Shown piece by piece: positions 9,856 through 17,437 of a stretch of 64,000 nucleotides of DNA. A model generated the notes under the pieces. That model worked only from the letters and a program-made list of their open reading frames with translations, was not told where the DNA came from and made no database searches. Source of the stretch: JANPPS01 sp965246925 (GTDB taxonomy: Bacteria > Pseudomonadota > Alphaproteobacteria > Acetobacterales > Acetobacteraceae). The stretch is taken from the NCBI GenBank assembly GCA_965246925.1, contig OZ251994.1, forward strand, positions 3,658,001 to 3,722,000. The letters run 5' to 3'. Position 1 is the first letter of the stretch, and each line of letters opens with the position of its first letter. Made by a program: the position numbers and the translations under genes.

Positions 9856-10794
9856 ATGTCCTGTCTCTCCACCCTCCGCGTGCTGGCCGATGCCGCCACC
9901 TCCGCCACCATGGGCCACGTACGGTGGGCCCCGGCGCGGTCGCTCTGGGCCGGCGGCATGACGCTTGCGGCCATCACGCTGGCCCCGTTCTACACGACGG
10001 GCTCCGCCGTGCTGCTGTTCCTGGTCACCAGCGCCGTCACGCTCTGCCTCGGCCACTCGCTCGGCCTGCACCGGCTGCTGATCCATCGCAGCTTCCAGGC
10101 GCGTCCGTGGCTCGAGCGGATGATGATCTACCTCGGCACCCTCGTCGGCATGGCCGGGCCGCTCGGCATGGTGCGGCTGCATGACACCAGGGACTGGGCC
10201 CAGCGTCAGGCCGCCTGCCACGACCTGCATGCGCATCGCGCCGGCCTAGCGCGGGACGCCTGGTGGCAGATGCACTGCCGCCTTGTCCTCGACCACCCGC
10301 CCACCCTGACGCTCGAGCCCGCCTTGACTCAGGACCGCCTCCTGCAAGCGCTCGAGCGGACCTGGATGCTGCAGCAACTGCCATGGGCGGCGCTGTTTTA
10401 CGCCGTGGGCGGTATGCCCTGGCTGGTCTGGGGCGTCCCGGTGCGGATCGCGGTAAGCCTGACCGGCCACTGGTTCGTGGGCCACCTCACCCACCGGAGC
10501 GGCCCGCAATCCTGGCGGGTGCGGGGCGTGGCAGTGCAGGGTCATGACTTGCCACCGGCCGCGCTGATCACCTTCGGCGAAGCGTGGCACGGCAACCACC
10601 ACGCCTGGCCCGAATCGGCGCGTTTGGGTCTGGAGCCTGGCCAGCACGACCCGGGCTGGTGGGTCCTCCTAGCCCTGCGGCGGCTGGGGCTGGTGTGGAA
10701 CTTGCGGGAGCCGGCCCAGCTTAGTGAGCGCGACGGGCTTGAGCGGCTCCAGCCATTACGCTTGATTGCGCCTGATGATTCACTTATCGTTTAG
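9856..10794 (+). CDS. Delta-9-type acyl (acyl-CoA) desaturase
   Basis: Membrane di-iron desaturase that would introduce a cis double bond into acyl chains. The three histidine boxes are present: HSLGLHR, HDTRDWA and the C-terminal WHGNHH. Hydrophobic segments flank the first box and again precede the third. At roughly 312 residues it is near the lower length limit for the bacterial stearoyl-CoA desaturase-like group. I place the start at the ATG at 9856 because GGAG lies six bases upstream; the in-frame ATG at 9841 abuts the operator palindrome and has no ribosome-binding site. The spacing between boxes 1 and 2 is longer than usual and the HDTRDWA box differs from HRxHH. It is divergent from arsR. 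Confidence 0.82.
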   Translation: MSCLSTLRVLADAATSATMGHVRWAPARSLWAGGMTLAAITLAPFYTTGSAVLLFLVTSAVTLCLGHSLGLHRLLIHRSFQARPWLERMMIYLGTLVGMAGPLGMVRLHDTRDWAQRQAACHDLHAHRAGLARDAWWQMHCRLVLDHPPTLTLEPALTQDRLLQALERTWMLQQLPWAALFYAVGGMPWLVWGVPVRIAVSLTGHWFVGHLTHRSGPQSWRVRGVAVQGHDLPPAALITFGEAWHGNHHAWPESARLGLEPGQHDPGWWVLLALRRLGLVWNLREPAQLSERDGLERLQPLRLIAPDDSLIV

Positions 10795-10813
10795 ATGCTG
10801 ATCGGAGATCCGA

Positions 10814-11041
10814 ATGGTAAAAACGACTCTAGCTCTGAATATTGACGCTGACGTGGCGCGTCGTGCACAACGTTTCTCTCAAGACTTGGCCAGAACCGTC
10901 GAAAACTTGACGGCTGAATCCGTAAAAGAACAGGAAGTTTGCACCAATTTCGATGATCCGGGATTCCGTGCGATCCTGGCCCAGATGGACAGGCATCATG
11001 AAGAGCATGGACTGTTGTCTGACCACTTTCAATCGTTCTAA
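10814..11041 (+). CDS. ccdA: CcdA-family antitoxin
   Basis: Antitoxin of 75 residues: an N-terminal ribbon-helix-helix (KTTLALNIDADVARRAQRF) and a disordered acidic C-terminal tail that would wrap the CcdB toxin. Length matches the family. The TAA is followed after three bases by the GTG of the toxin gene. Base composition is noticeably lower in G+C than the flanking genes, which fits a mobile module. Confidence 0.82.
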   Translation: MVKTTLALNIDADVARRAQRFSQDLARTVENLTAESVKEQEVCTNFDDPGFRAILAQMDRHHEEHGLLSDHFQSF

Positions 11042-11044
11042 TGA

Positions 11045-11275
11045 GTGGCGCAGTTCGATGTCTACAGAAATCCTACACGCAACCCGAACGTCCCGTTCTT
11101 AGTTCAGGTCCAGTCTTCCCGGCTTGAACACCTGAGAACCCGCGTAGTGATGCCACTGGTTCTGCTAATTCAGACGGATGAACGAGACTACGCATTGTTT
11201 TCGCGAATCATGGTAGGTGAAGTTTCGGTTCTGGGCGATCCGTTGGGATGGCGGCAATCGCCGCTGAAAGACTAG
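11045..11275 (+). CDS. ccdB: CcdB-like toxin, short and probably degenerate
   Basis: The GTG-started frame gives 76 residues. The N-terminal half is good CcdB: QFDVYRNP, VPFLVQVQSSRLEHL and RVVMPLV. Beyond that, the segment of about 25 residues that carries the second beta-sheet in CcdB (usual length about 100) is missing or unrecognisable. SVLGDPLG then appears, and the C-terminal helix ending in the gyrase-contacting residues is absent. Function as a gyrase poison is therefore doubtful. The antitoxin upstream looks intact. Confidence 0.6.
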   Translation: MAQFDVYRNPTRNPNVPFLVQVQSSRLEHLRTRVVMPLVLLIQTDERDYALFSRIMVGEVSVLGDPLGWRQSPLKD

Positions 11276-11418
11276 GTGAGAGCATATTCCTGTTATCTGA
11301 ACGCGATCAGGACCGGATCATCCGCGCCATCGATGAAACGATCAGCCGGGCCTGGAGCACTTACCGACCAGGCGGGATCGCCCGGACGGTAGGATTGCTC
11401 GCCAAACTTGAAAACTAG
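11248..11418 (+). CDS. Small ORF overlapping the ccdB 3' end (56 codons)
   Basis: An ATG at 11248 opens 56 codons to a TAG at 11418, overlapping the ccdB frame by 28 bases in another phase. The product is charged and helix-prone (LLSERDQDRIIRAIDETISRAW) and is not obviously low complexity. There is no good ribbosome-binding site; GGG lies directly in front of the ATG. It could be a third gene, or the remains of a toxin-like C terminus after a frameshift. Its stop codon lies in the left arm of a perfect CTAGAG/CTCTAG palindrome. Confidence 0.3.
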   Translation: MAAIAAERLGESIFLLSERDQDRIIRAIDETISRAWSTYRPGGIARTVGLLAKLEN

Positions 11419-11456
11419 AGCCCAAGCCGACCCACTTCGGTCGGATTGTGCTCTAG
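11415..11456. repeat. REP-like palindrome between convergent genes
   Basis: A long inverted repeat runs from CTAGAGC at 11415 to GCTCTAG ending at 11456. The inner arms CCGACC and GGTCGG flank a CACTTC loop, with one or two mismatches between. It resembles the dispersed CTAGAGC...GCTCTAG elements of many alphaproteobacteria. It holds the stop codon of the small ORF on the plus strand and that of dppF on the minus strand, and could act as a bidirectional terminator. Confidence 0.7.
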
Positions 11457-12436
11457 CGATCCCACCCTTCCTCGACCGCATGGCAGGCGACCAGAACGTC
11501 CCCGGCCAAGGTGTGACCTGGCTTCTCGACCCGGCAGCGATCGCGGGCCAGCGGACAGCGGGGGTGGAACGGACAGCCCGGCGGCGGGTCGATCGGGCTC
11601 GGCACCTCACCGCCCACCTGCGGACGCGTCCGCCCGGTCATCGCAAGGTCCGGGATCGCGTCCAGCAATAGGCGCGTGTAGGGGTGGCGCGGCCGGGTAA
11701 ACACGCTCTCGCCCGGTCCGATCTCGACGATCCGCCCCAGATACATGACGCCCAGCTGGTCAGACATGTGCCGCACCACCGCCAGGTTATGGCTGATGAA
11801 CAGATACGTCAGCTGCAACCGCTGCTGCAGGTCGCGCATCAGGTTCAGGATTTGCGCCTGCACCGACACATCCAGCGCGCTGGTCGGCTCGTCCGCCACC
11901 AGGAACTCCGGCTCGCTGGCGAGTGCGCGGGCGATGCTGATCCGCTGGCGCTGCCCGCCGCTGAACTCGTGCGGGTACTTCTCGCCGTCCTTGGGCGACA
12001 GGTTGACCTGGGTCAGCAGCTGACCCACCCGGTCCTGCACGTCCCGCCCGGCCAGGATTCGGAACGCGCGGATCGGCTCGGCCACGATGTCGCTCACGCG
12101 CCACCGCGGGTTGAGCGAGGCATACGGGTCCTGAAAGATCATGTTCATTCGCCGCCGCAGCGCGGGCTGGGCGCGCGCGGCCGACAGGTTCACGCCTTCG
12201 AACCGCATCTCGCCGGACATCGGCTGATACAGCCCCACCGCCAGCCGCGCCACCGTGCTCTTGCCGCACCCGCTCTCACCCACCAACGACAGCGTCGTGC
12301 CGAGCGGCAGCGCGAAGCTGATCCCATCGACCGCCCGCAACGTCCGCCGGCCTTCCCGTGCCACGGTGCGCGCGAGCCAACCGCGGGACACGTCAAAATA
12401 CCGGCTGACCCGGTCGGCCTCCAGCACCGTCCTCAT
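11453..12436 (-). CDS. dppF: Peptide ABC transporter ATP-binding protein DppF/OppF
   Basis: Second nucleotide-binding subunit of a dipeptide/oligopeptide-type importer, 327 residues. Walker A is GESGCGKST, the signature FSGGQRQRISIARAL, Walker B FLVADEPTSALD. The oligo_HPY C-terminal extension with PPPGCPFHPRCP and spaced cysteines is present, as in iron-sulfur containing members. The start is an ATG at 12436 that overlaps the dppD TGA (ATGA); a longer upstream frame is a shadow. The stop codon lies in the CTAGAG palindrome. Confidence 0.93.
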   Translation of the reverse strand: MRTVLEADRVSRYFDVSRGWLARTVAREGRRTLRAVDGISFALPLGTTLSLVGESGCGKSTVARLAVGLYQPMSGEMRFEGVNLSAARAQPALRRRMNMIFQDPYASLNPRWRVSDIVAEPIRAFRILAGRDVQDRVGQLLTQVNLSPKDGEKYPHEFSGGQRQRISIARALASEPEFLVADEPTSALDVSVQAQILNLMRDLQQRLQLTYLFISHNLAVVRHMSDQLGVMYLGRIVEIGPGESVFTRPRHPYTRLLLDAIPDLAMTGRTRPQVGGEVPSPIDPPPGCPFHPRCPLARDRCRVEKPGHTLAGDVLVACHAVEEGWDR

Positions 12437-13386
12437 GCGTAGAGCCAGCACGCGGCCTGGGTCGTCCGCGCCGCCATCAGGTCCGGCCGATCCACCATGC
12501 AGCGATCGAATACGCGCGGGCACCGCGGATGATACGGGCAGCCCGGCGGAATCGCCGCCAGCCGCGGCATGGCGCCGTCGATCTGATGCAGCCGGTCCAC
12601 CCGGCGGTCCAGCGCCGGAATGCTGGCCATCAGCCCCTCGGTATAAGGGTGCGAGGGGTTCTGCACGATGTCCCGCACCGGCCCGATCTCGATCACCCGC
12701 CCCGCATACATCACCGCCACGCGGTCCGCCGTCTCGGCAATCACCCCCATGTCGTGCGTGACCAGCATCACGGACGTGCCATGGTCCCGCGTCAGCGCGC
12801 GCAGCAACGCGATGATCTGCGCCTGGATAGATACGTCGAGCGCCGTGGTCGGCTCATCGGCGATCACCAGCCGCGGCTCCGCACACAGCGCCAGCGCGAT
12901 CACCACACGCTGCCGCATGCCGCCCGAGAACTCGTGCGGATAGCTGTCGATCCGCTGTGCGGCCGCCGGGATGCCGACCTGCTCCAGCCAGCCGATCGAC
13001 CGCTTGCGCGCTTCCGCGTCGGACAAAGGCAGATGCGCCTGCATGGTCTCTACGAGCTGCCGGCCCACGGTATAGAGCGGGTTCAGCGTCGTGAGCGGGT
13101 CCTGGAAGATCGCGCCGATCTGCTTGCCCCGGATATGCCGCATCTGCTCCGGACCCATGCTGTCGATTCGGGTGCCGTCAAGCCGGATCTGCCCGGACGT
13201 CACCCGGCCCGGCGGCTCCAGCAGGCCGATGATGGCGGCTCCCGTCAGCGATTTTCCCGCCCCGCTTTCCCCTACCACCCCCAGCACCTCACCGGCGGCA
13301 ATCCCGAACGACACCCCATCCAACGCCCGCAACCGCCCCCGCCGGGTCGGAAACTCCACGGTAAGGGCATCAACCTCAAGCAGCAT
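12433..13386 (-). CDS. dppD: Peptide ABC transporter ATP-binding protein DppD/OppD
   Basis: First nucleotide-binding subunit, 317 residues. Walker A GESGAGKSLT, Q-loop FQDPLTTLNP, signature FSGGMRQRVVIALAL, Walker B LVIADEPTTALD, and the C-terminal oligo_HPY region with PPGCPYHPRCP. It is coupled to dppF through an ATGA overlap. A 127-base gap holding a nested inverted repeat separates it from dppC, an unusual break inside an otherwise overlapping operon. Substrate specificity cannot be read from the ATPase. Confidence 0.93.
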   Translation of the reverse strand: MLLEVDALTVEFPTRRGRLRALDGVSFGIAAGEVLGVVGESGAGKSLTGAAIIGLLEPPGRVTSGQIRLDGTRIDSMGPEQMRHIRGKQIGAIFQDPLTTLNPLYTVGRQLVETMQAHLPLSDAEARKRSIGWLEQVGIPAAAQRIDSYPHEFSGGMRQRVVIALALCAEPRLVIADEPTTALDVSIQAQIIALLRALTRDHGTSVMLVTHDMGVIAETADRVAVMYAGRVIEIGPVRDIVQNPSHPYTEGLMASIPALDRRVDRLHQIDGAMPRLAAIPPGCPYHPRCPRVFDRCMVDRPDLMAARTTQAACWLYA

Positions 13387-13397
13387 GCCAACCGACT

Positions 13398-13477
13398 CCC
13401 TCTCCCGCTGGCGGGAGAGGGCCGGGGTGAGGGTGGGACAACCCGCACACAGTCTGCCCGATCAGGCCCACCCTCAC
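13398..13477. repeat. Nested inverted repeats within the dpp operon
   Basis: Two perfect 11-bp inverted repeats lie side by side. CCCTCTCCCGC (13398-13408) pairs with GCGGGAGAGGG (13411-13421) around two bases. GTGAGGGTGGG (13427-13437) pairs with CCCACCCTCAC (13467-13477) around a 29-base loop. The CCCTCTCCCGC...GGTGAGGG motif resembles a dispersed proteobacterial intergenic repeat. In the transcript it would form stable hairpins between dppC and dppD. Confidence 0.75.
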
Positions 13478-13513
13478 GCAGACCTGCCCCGGAGCGCAAT
13501 CACGCCTCACCCC

Positions 13514-14419
13514 TCAACGCAGCCTCGGATCCAGCGCATCGCGCATCCAATCTCCGAGCAGATTGATCGACAGCACCATTAGCACCAGCGCGAGCCCCGG
13601 AAAAATCGTAATCCACCACTCCCCACTAAACAAAAAGTCATTGCCGATCCGGATCAGCGTGCCCACCGAAGGCTGCGTCGCCGGCAGGCCTACGCCTAAA
13701 AACGACAGCGTCGCCTCCGACAAAATTGCCAGCCCCAACGTTAGCGTCCCGATCACCAGCACCGGCCCCAGCACGTTGGGCAAGATGTGCGTCAGCATGA
13801 TGCGCGGCGACGACAGGCCGATCACCCGCGCCGCCATCACATACTCCCGGTTCCGCTCGAGCAACGTCGAACCCCGGACCGTGCGCGCGAATTGCGGCCA
13901 GAAGCTGATGCCGATCGCAAAGATCAGCACGTAGATCTGCGACCGCTCATGCACCTCGCGCGACAAGGACGCACTCACGACCCCGTCCACCAGCAACGCG
14001 ATCAGGATCGCTGGAAACGACAGCTGCACATCCGCCACCCGCATCAGCGCCGCGTCCAGCAGCCCGCCCGCATACCCGGCGATCAGCCCCACCGCGACGC
14101 CCACCGCCACTGCGAACAGCACGGCGGCGATGCCCACCACGAAGCTGATGCGCGCGCCATACATGATGCCGGCCAGCATGTCCCGGCCCTGGTTATCGGT
14201 CCCCAGCACATGATCCCAGCCACCGTCGGCCAACCACGCCGGCGGCCGCAAGCTGTCCATCAAGCTGATGCTGGCGAGGTCGAACGGGTTGGACGGAGCC
14301 AGCCAGTCACAGAACAGGCTGGCTATCAGCAGCACCAGCAGCACCGCCGCGGACACGACCGCGACCGGGGTATGCCGGAAGCTCCAGGCCACGTCGCTGT
14401 TCCAGGCCCGGGCCAGCAT
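13514..14419 (-). CDS. dppC: Peptide ABC transporter permease DppC
   Basis: Inner-membrane permease of 301 residues with an N-terminal TM helix, then the DppC hallmark HVLGTDNQGRDMLAGIMYGARIS and five further helices. The EAA loop has the form EYVMAARVIGLSSPRIMLTHILPN. The start is the ATG at 14419, overlapping the last base of the dppB stop. The upstream part of the open frame is a shadow of dppB. The C terminus NLLGDWMRDALDPRLR is canonical. Confidence 0.94.
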   Translation of the reverse strand: MLARAWNSDVAWSFRHTPVAVVSAAVLLVLLIASLFCDWLAPSNPFDLASISLMDSLRPPAWLADGGWDHVLGTDNQGRDMLAGIMYGARISFVVGIAAVLFAVAVGVAVGLIAGYAGGLLDAALMRVADVQLSFPAILIALLVDGVVSASLSREVHERSQIYVLIFAIGISFWPQFARTVRGSTLLERNREYVMAARVIGLSSPRIMLTHILPNVLGPVLVIGTLTLGLAILSEATLSFLGVGLPATQPSVGTLIRIGNDFLFSGEWWITIFPGLALVLMVLSINLLGDWMRDALDPRLR

Positions 14420-15393
14420 CAACGCCCCCGGCTCATGCGCAACCGCGGATCGACCGCGTAGTATAACAGGTCCACGATCAGGTTGATCAGGACGAAGATC
14501 ACCGAGATCAGCATCAGGTAAGCCGCCATCACCGGAATATCGGCGACCTGAACGGATTGCACGAACAAAAGCCCCATGCCGGGCCACTGGAACACCGTCT
14601 CCGTCACGATCGAGAACGCGATGATGCCGCCGATCTGCAAGCCTGCAATGGTGATGACCGGCACCAGCGTGTTCTTCAGCGCATGGCCGAAATTGATCGC
14701 ACGCGGCCCCAATCCGCGCGCCCGGGCGAACTTCACGTAATCGGACCGCAGCACGTCCAGCATCTCCGCCCGTACCAGCCGCATGATCAGCGTCATCTGG
14801 AACAACCCGAGCGTGACCGCTGGCAAGATCAGCGCCTTGATCCCGCCCCAGCGTAGGAACCCGGTGGACCAGTGACTGAACTGCACCACCTCCCCCCGCC
14901 CGAAGCTCGGCAGCCAGCCGAGCCAGACGCTGAACACCAAAATCAGCAGAATGCCGATCAGGAAGGTCGGCAACGACACGCCGATGAGGCTGAAGATCAT
15001 GAATAGCCGAGAGCTTAGGGCGTTGCGCTTGATGCCGGTATAGACCCCCATCGGCACGCCCACCACCAACGCCAGCACCGACGCCACCCCGGCCAGCTCG
15101 AGCGTGGCCGGCAATCGCTCACTGATCAGCTGCATCACCGGACGCGCCAGGCGGTAGCTGATGCCGAAATTGCCGTGCACGGCGTTCCACATGAATGTGC
15201 CGTACTGCACCAGGAACGGCTGATCGAGGCCCAACTGGTGTATCAGCCGGATCTTATCCGCCTCCGTATAGGTCGTGCCCAGCATGATAGTGACCGGGTC
15301 GCCCACGAACTTGAACATGGCGAAGGCAATAAAACCCACGGTCAGCAGCACAGGTATGGCTTGGGCCAGGCGGGAAAGGATGAAAGCCGCCAT
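14419..15393 (-). CDS. dppB: Peptide ABC transporter permease DppB
   Basis: Inner-membrane permease of 324 residues. It starts with AFILSRLAQAIPVLLTVGFIAF, contains the periplasmic GLDQPFLVQYGTFMWNAVHG segment and the EAA loop DYVKFARARGLGPRAINFGHALKNT, and ends DLLYYAVDPRLRMSRG, all DppB-like. Six TM segments are expected. The ATG directly follows the TAG of the AI-2E-family gene with no spacer, so the two are probably cotranscribed. No substrate-binding protein is adjacent, so the importer depends on one encoded elsewhere. Confidence 0.94.
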   Translation of the reverse strand: MAAFILSRLAQAIPVLLTVGFIAFAMFKFVGDPVTIMLGTTYTEADKIRLIHQLGLDQPFLVQYGTFMWNAVHGNFGISYRLARPVMQLISERLPATLELAGVASVLALVVGVPMGVYTGIKRNALSSRLFMIFSLIGVSLPTFLIGILLILVFSVWLGWLPSFGRGEVVQFSHWSTGFLRWGGIKALILPAVTLGLFQMTLIMRLVRAEMLDVLRSDYVKFARARGLGPRAINFGHALKNTLVPVITIAGLQIGGIIAFSIVTETVFQWPGMGLLFVQSVQVADIPVMAAYLMLISVIFVLINLIVDLLYYAVDPRLRMSRGR

Positions 15394-16488
15394 CTACTCC
15401 TCATTCACCCCCATGCCGCCGAACTCCGTCACCAGCGTATACCCCACCCCCAACAGCACCGGGCCCACGAAGATGCCAAGCAAGCCGAATGCCAGCGCGC
15501 CGCCCAGCACACCCAGAATGGTCAGCAGGAACGGCAGCTGCGCCCCGCGGGAAATGAAATAGGGCCGGATCACGTTATCCGACCCGCTAATGCAGAACAG
15601 GCCATAGACGCCGAGGAAGATGCCCCAGCCGGTATGACCCGCGCTCAAAAGCCATAGTGTTGCGGGAATCCAAACGACCGGCGCCCCGATCGGCAACACC
15701 GACAGCAGACCGGCGACACCGCCCAGCAACAGCGGGCGCGGCACGCCGGACAGCCATAGGCCGAACGACGTCAGGATCCCCTGTACGATTGCGGTGCCCA
15801 ATATGCCGTAAACCGTACCCCGTATGGTGGCCCCCGTCACCGCCACCAGCCGCGGCGCCTGCGCCCCCGCGATCCGGAACAGCACCCGGTTGAGGTGCAC
15901 CGCAAGCTGGTCCCCGGACGCCCAGAAGAAGAACGCAACCAGCAGCGCAATGACGAACTGCGCGAGCCCACCGGCGATGCCCAGCAAGACATTCAGGCCA
16001 TTCTCGGCAATCATTCCGAAATAAGGTTTGAAGAACCGAACCATTTCACTGAGGTCTGCCGCCCAGGTGTTCCAATACTCGGCAAGTGTCGCGCCGATCA
16101 CCGGCACATGCCCCAGCCACTCCGGCGCATCCGGCAGCCCGGCAGTCAGCGCCGTCTCGATCGCCCGGCGCAACTGGCTCACATCATCCGCCCCCGCCGG
16201 CGCCGCAAGCCCGATCGGCAGCACGATCAGTACTGTGGTCAGCAGGACCATGACGCCAGATGCTCCGCGGTTGCCCAGGCGATGACGTCCGAGGTGCAAA
16301 TGCGTACGGACCCAATTGAATACCGGCCAGGTCGTAAACACGAGGATCGCGCCCCACAAAATCGCCGACAGGAAGGGATGCAGCACCAGCACGCAGCCGA
16401 TCGCGATCCCGGCCAGCATCAGGCCCATCAGCAGCCGCTCTGCCAATTGCTCCCGAGCGGGAGGTGGGTTTGGGGTCATGCCATCCAT
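15394..16488 (-). CDS. AI-2E family transporter (PerM/TqsA-like)
   Basis: Polytopic protein of about 364 residues with eight predicted TM helices: a paired N-terminal hairpin (LMGLMLAGIAIGCVLVLHPF, then LSAILWGAILVFTTWPVF), a long amphipathic central region and the conserved C-terminal block from GTVYGILGTAIVQGILT through SVLPIGAPVVWIPATLWLL to FLGVYGLFCISGSDNVIRPYF. Family members export small molecules or act as Na+/H+ antiporters; TqsA exports autoinducer-2. Specificity is not evident. It abuts dppB and is divergent from hyi. Start chosen at the ATG at 16488 (GTG at 16491 and ATG at 16479 are alternatives). Confidence 0.85.
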   Translation of the reverse strand: MDGMTPNPPPAREQLAERLLMGLMLAGIAIGCVLVLHPFLSAILWGAILVFTTWPVFNWVRTHLHLGRHRLGNRGASGVMVLLTTVLIVLPIGLAAPAGADDVSQLRRAIETALTAGLPDAPEWLGHVPVIGATLAEYWNTWAADLSEMVRFFKPYFGMIAENGLNVLLGIAGGLAQFVIALLVAFFFWASGDQLAVHLNRVLFRIAGAQAPRLVAVTGATIRGTVYGILGTAIVQGILTSFGLWLSGVPRPLLLGGVAGLLSVLPIGAPVVWIPATLWLLSAGHTGWGIFLGVYGLFCISGSDNVIRPYFISRGAQLPFLLTILGVLGGALAFGLLGIFVGPVLLGVGYTLVTEFGGMGVNEE

Positions 16489-16558
16489 CACGCCGGGATC
16501 ATCGCCGTTTGGCGCATGAATGCAACCGCGCTACGTGTATGGGAACCCGGGAGCCACC

Positions 16559-17353
16559 ATGCTGCAGTTCTGCGCCAATCTTTCCATGATGTTCAACGAG
16601 GTGGACTTCCTCGCGCGCTTCGGCGCGGCCAAGCAGGCCGGCTTCGACGGCGTCGAGTTCTTGTTCCCCTACGACCACCCGGCGGCCACCGTACGCGAGC
16701 GGCTGGACAGCGAAGGCCTTACGCTCGCGCTGTTCAACATGCCACCAGGAGATTGGGCGGCTGGCGAGCGCGGCGTCGCCTGCCTGCCGAACCGCAAGCA
16801 GGAGTTTCGGGACGGCGTGGCGAAGGCGCTGGACTACGCCGGGGCGCTAGGCTGCACGTTGGTGCATTGCATGGCCGGCATCGTGCCGCCAGGACTGCGT
16901 CATGATGTTGCCTGGGACACGTATGTTGCAAACCTAGCTTGGGCATCCGAGCGTGCGTCGGTATCAGGAGTCGTGATTGCGCTGGAGCCGATCAACCACC
17001 GTGACATGCCTGGCTTTCTATTGAACACGACCGGCCAGGCCGCAGGGCTGGTCGAGGCATTGGGACGCGATAAGGTTGGACTACAGTTCGATGTTTACCA
17101 TTGTCAGGTGACGGAAGGAGATGTCACGAAAAGGTTCGAAGGCCTGCTACCCTTGATTGCACACGTCCAAATCGCGGACGTGCCGATGCGGCATGAGCCA
17201 GGGACGGGTGAGATAGCGTGGAACTACGTGTTCGGACGAATCGAGGCGTCCGGCTATAGGGGTTGGATCGGCTGCGAGTACCGTCCGGCAAAGGATACGA
17301 TTGAGGGTTTGAGTTGGCGCGAGAATTTTGGGGTTGTTTCCCCTTCTAGGTGA
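16559..17353 (+). CDS. hyi: Hydroxypyruvate isomerase / OtnI-like TIM-barrel isomerase
   Basis: Xylose-isomerase-like TIM barrel of 264 residues that would interconvert hydroxypyruvate and tartronate semialdehyde, or act on 2-oxo-tetronate like OtnI. Motifs: FCANLSMMFNEVDFLARF at the start, VEFLFPYD, catalytic region VIALEPINHRDMPGFLL, LQFDVYHCQVTEGD, and the C-terminal IGCEYRPAKDT. I use the ATG at 16559, preceded by GGGAG, rather than the ATG at 16520 that has no ribosome-binding site. Neighbours do not include glyoxylate carboligase or tartronate reductase, so the pathway context is missing. Confidence 0.88.
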   Translation: MLQFCANLSMMFNEVDFLARFGAAKQAGFDGVEFLFPYDHPAATVRERLDSEGLTLALFNMPPGDWAAGERGVACLPNRKQEFRDGVAKALDYAGALGCTLVHCMAGIVPPGLRHDVAWDTYVANLAWASERASVSGVVIALEPINHRDMPGFLLNTTGQAAGLVEALGRDKVGLQFDVYHCQVTEGDVTKRFEGLLPLIAHVQIADVPMRHEPGTGEIAWNYVFGRIEASGYRGWIGCEYRPAKDTIEGLSWRENFGVVSPSR

Positions 17354-17394
17354 TATCATTTCCATGATACGAGCGATGTTTCATGCTATGATAC
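17354..17394 (+). promoter_or_regulatory. Promoter/operator upstream of the XRE regulator
   Basis: An inverted repeat TATCAT-TTCC-ATGATA spans 17354-17369. The heptamer ATGATAC occurs twice, 24 bases apart (17364 and 17388). The second copy lies in an extended -10 element TGCTATGAT (17384-17392). This is a plausible autoregulatory site for the downstream helix-turn-helix protein. Confidence 0.5.
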
Positions 17395-17437
17395 AACCGC
17401 GCGTTTAGGGTGCCCTTGCTGGGCTGGAGGAGGCAGA

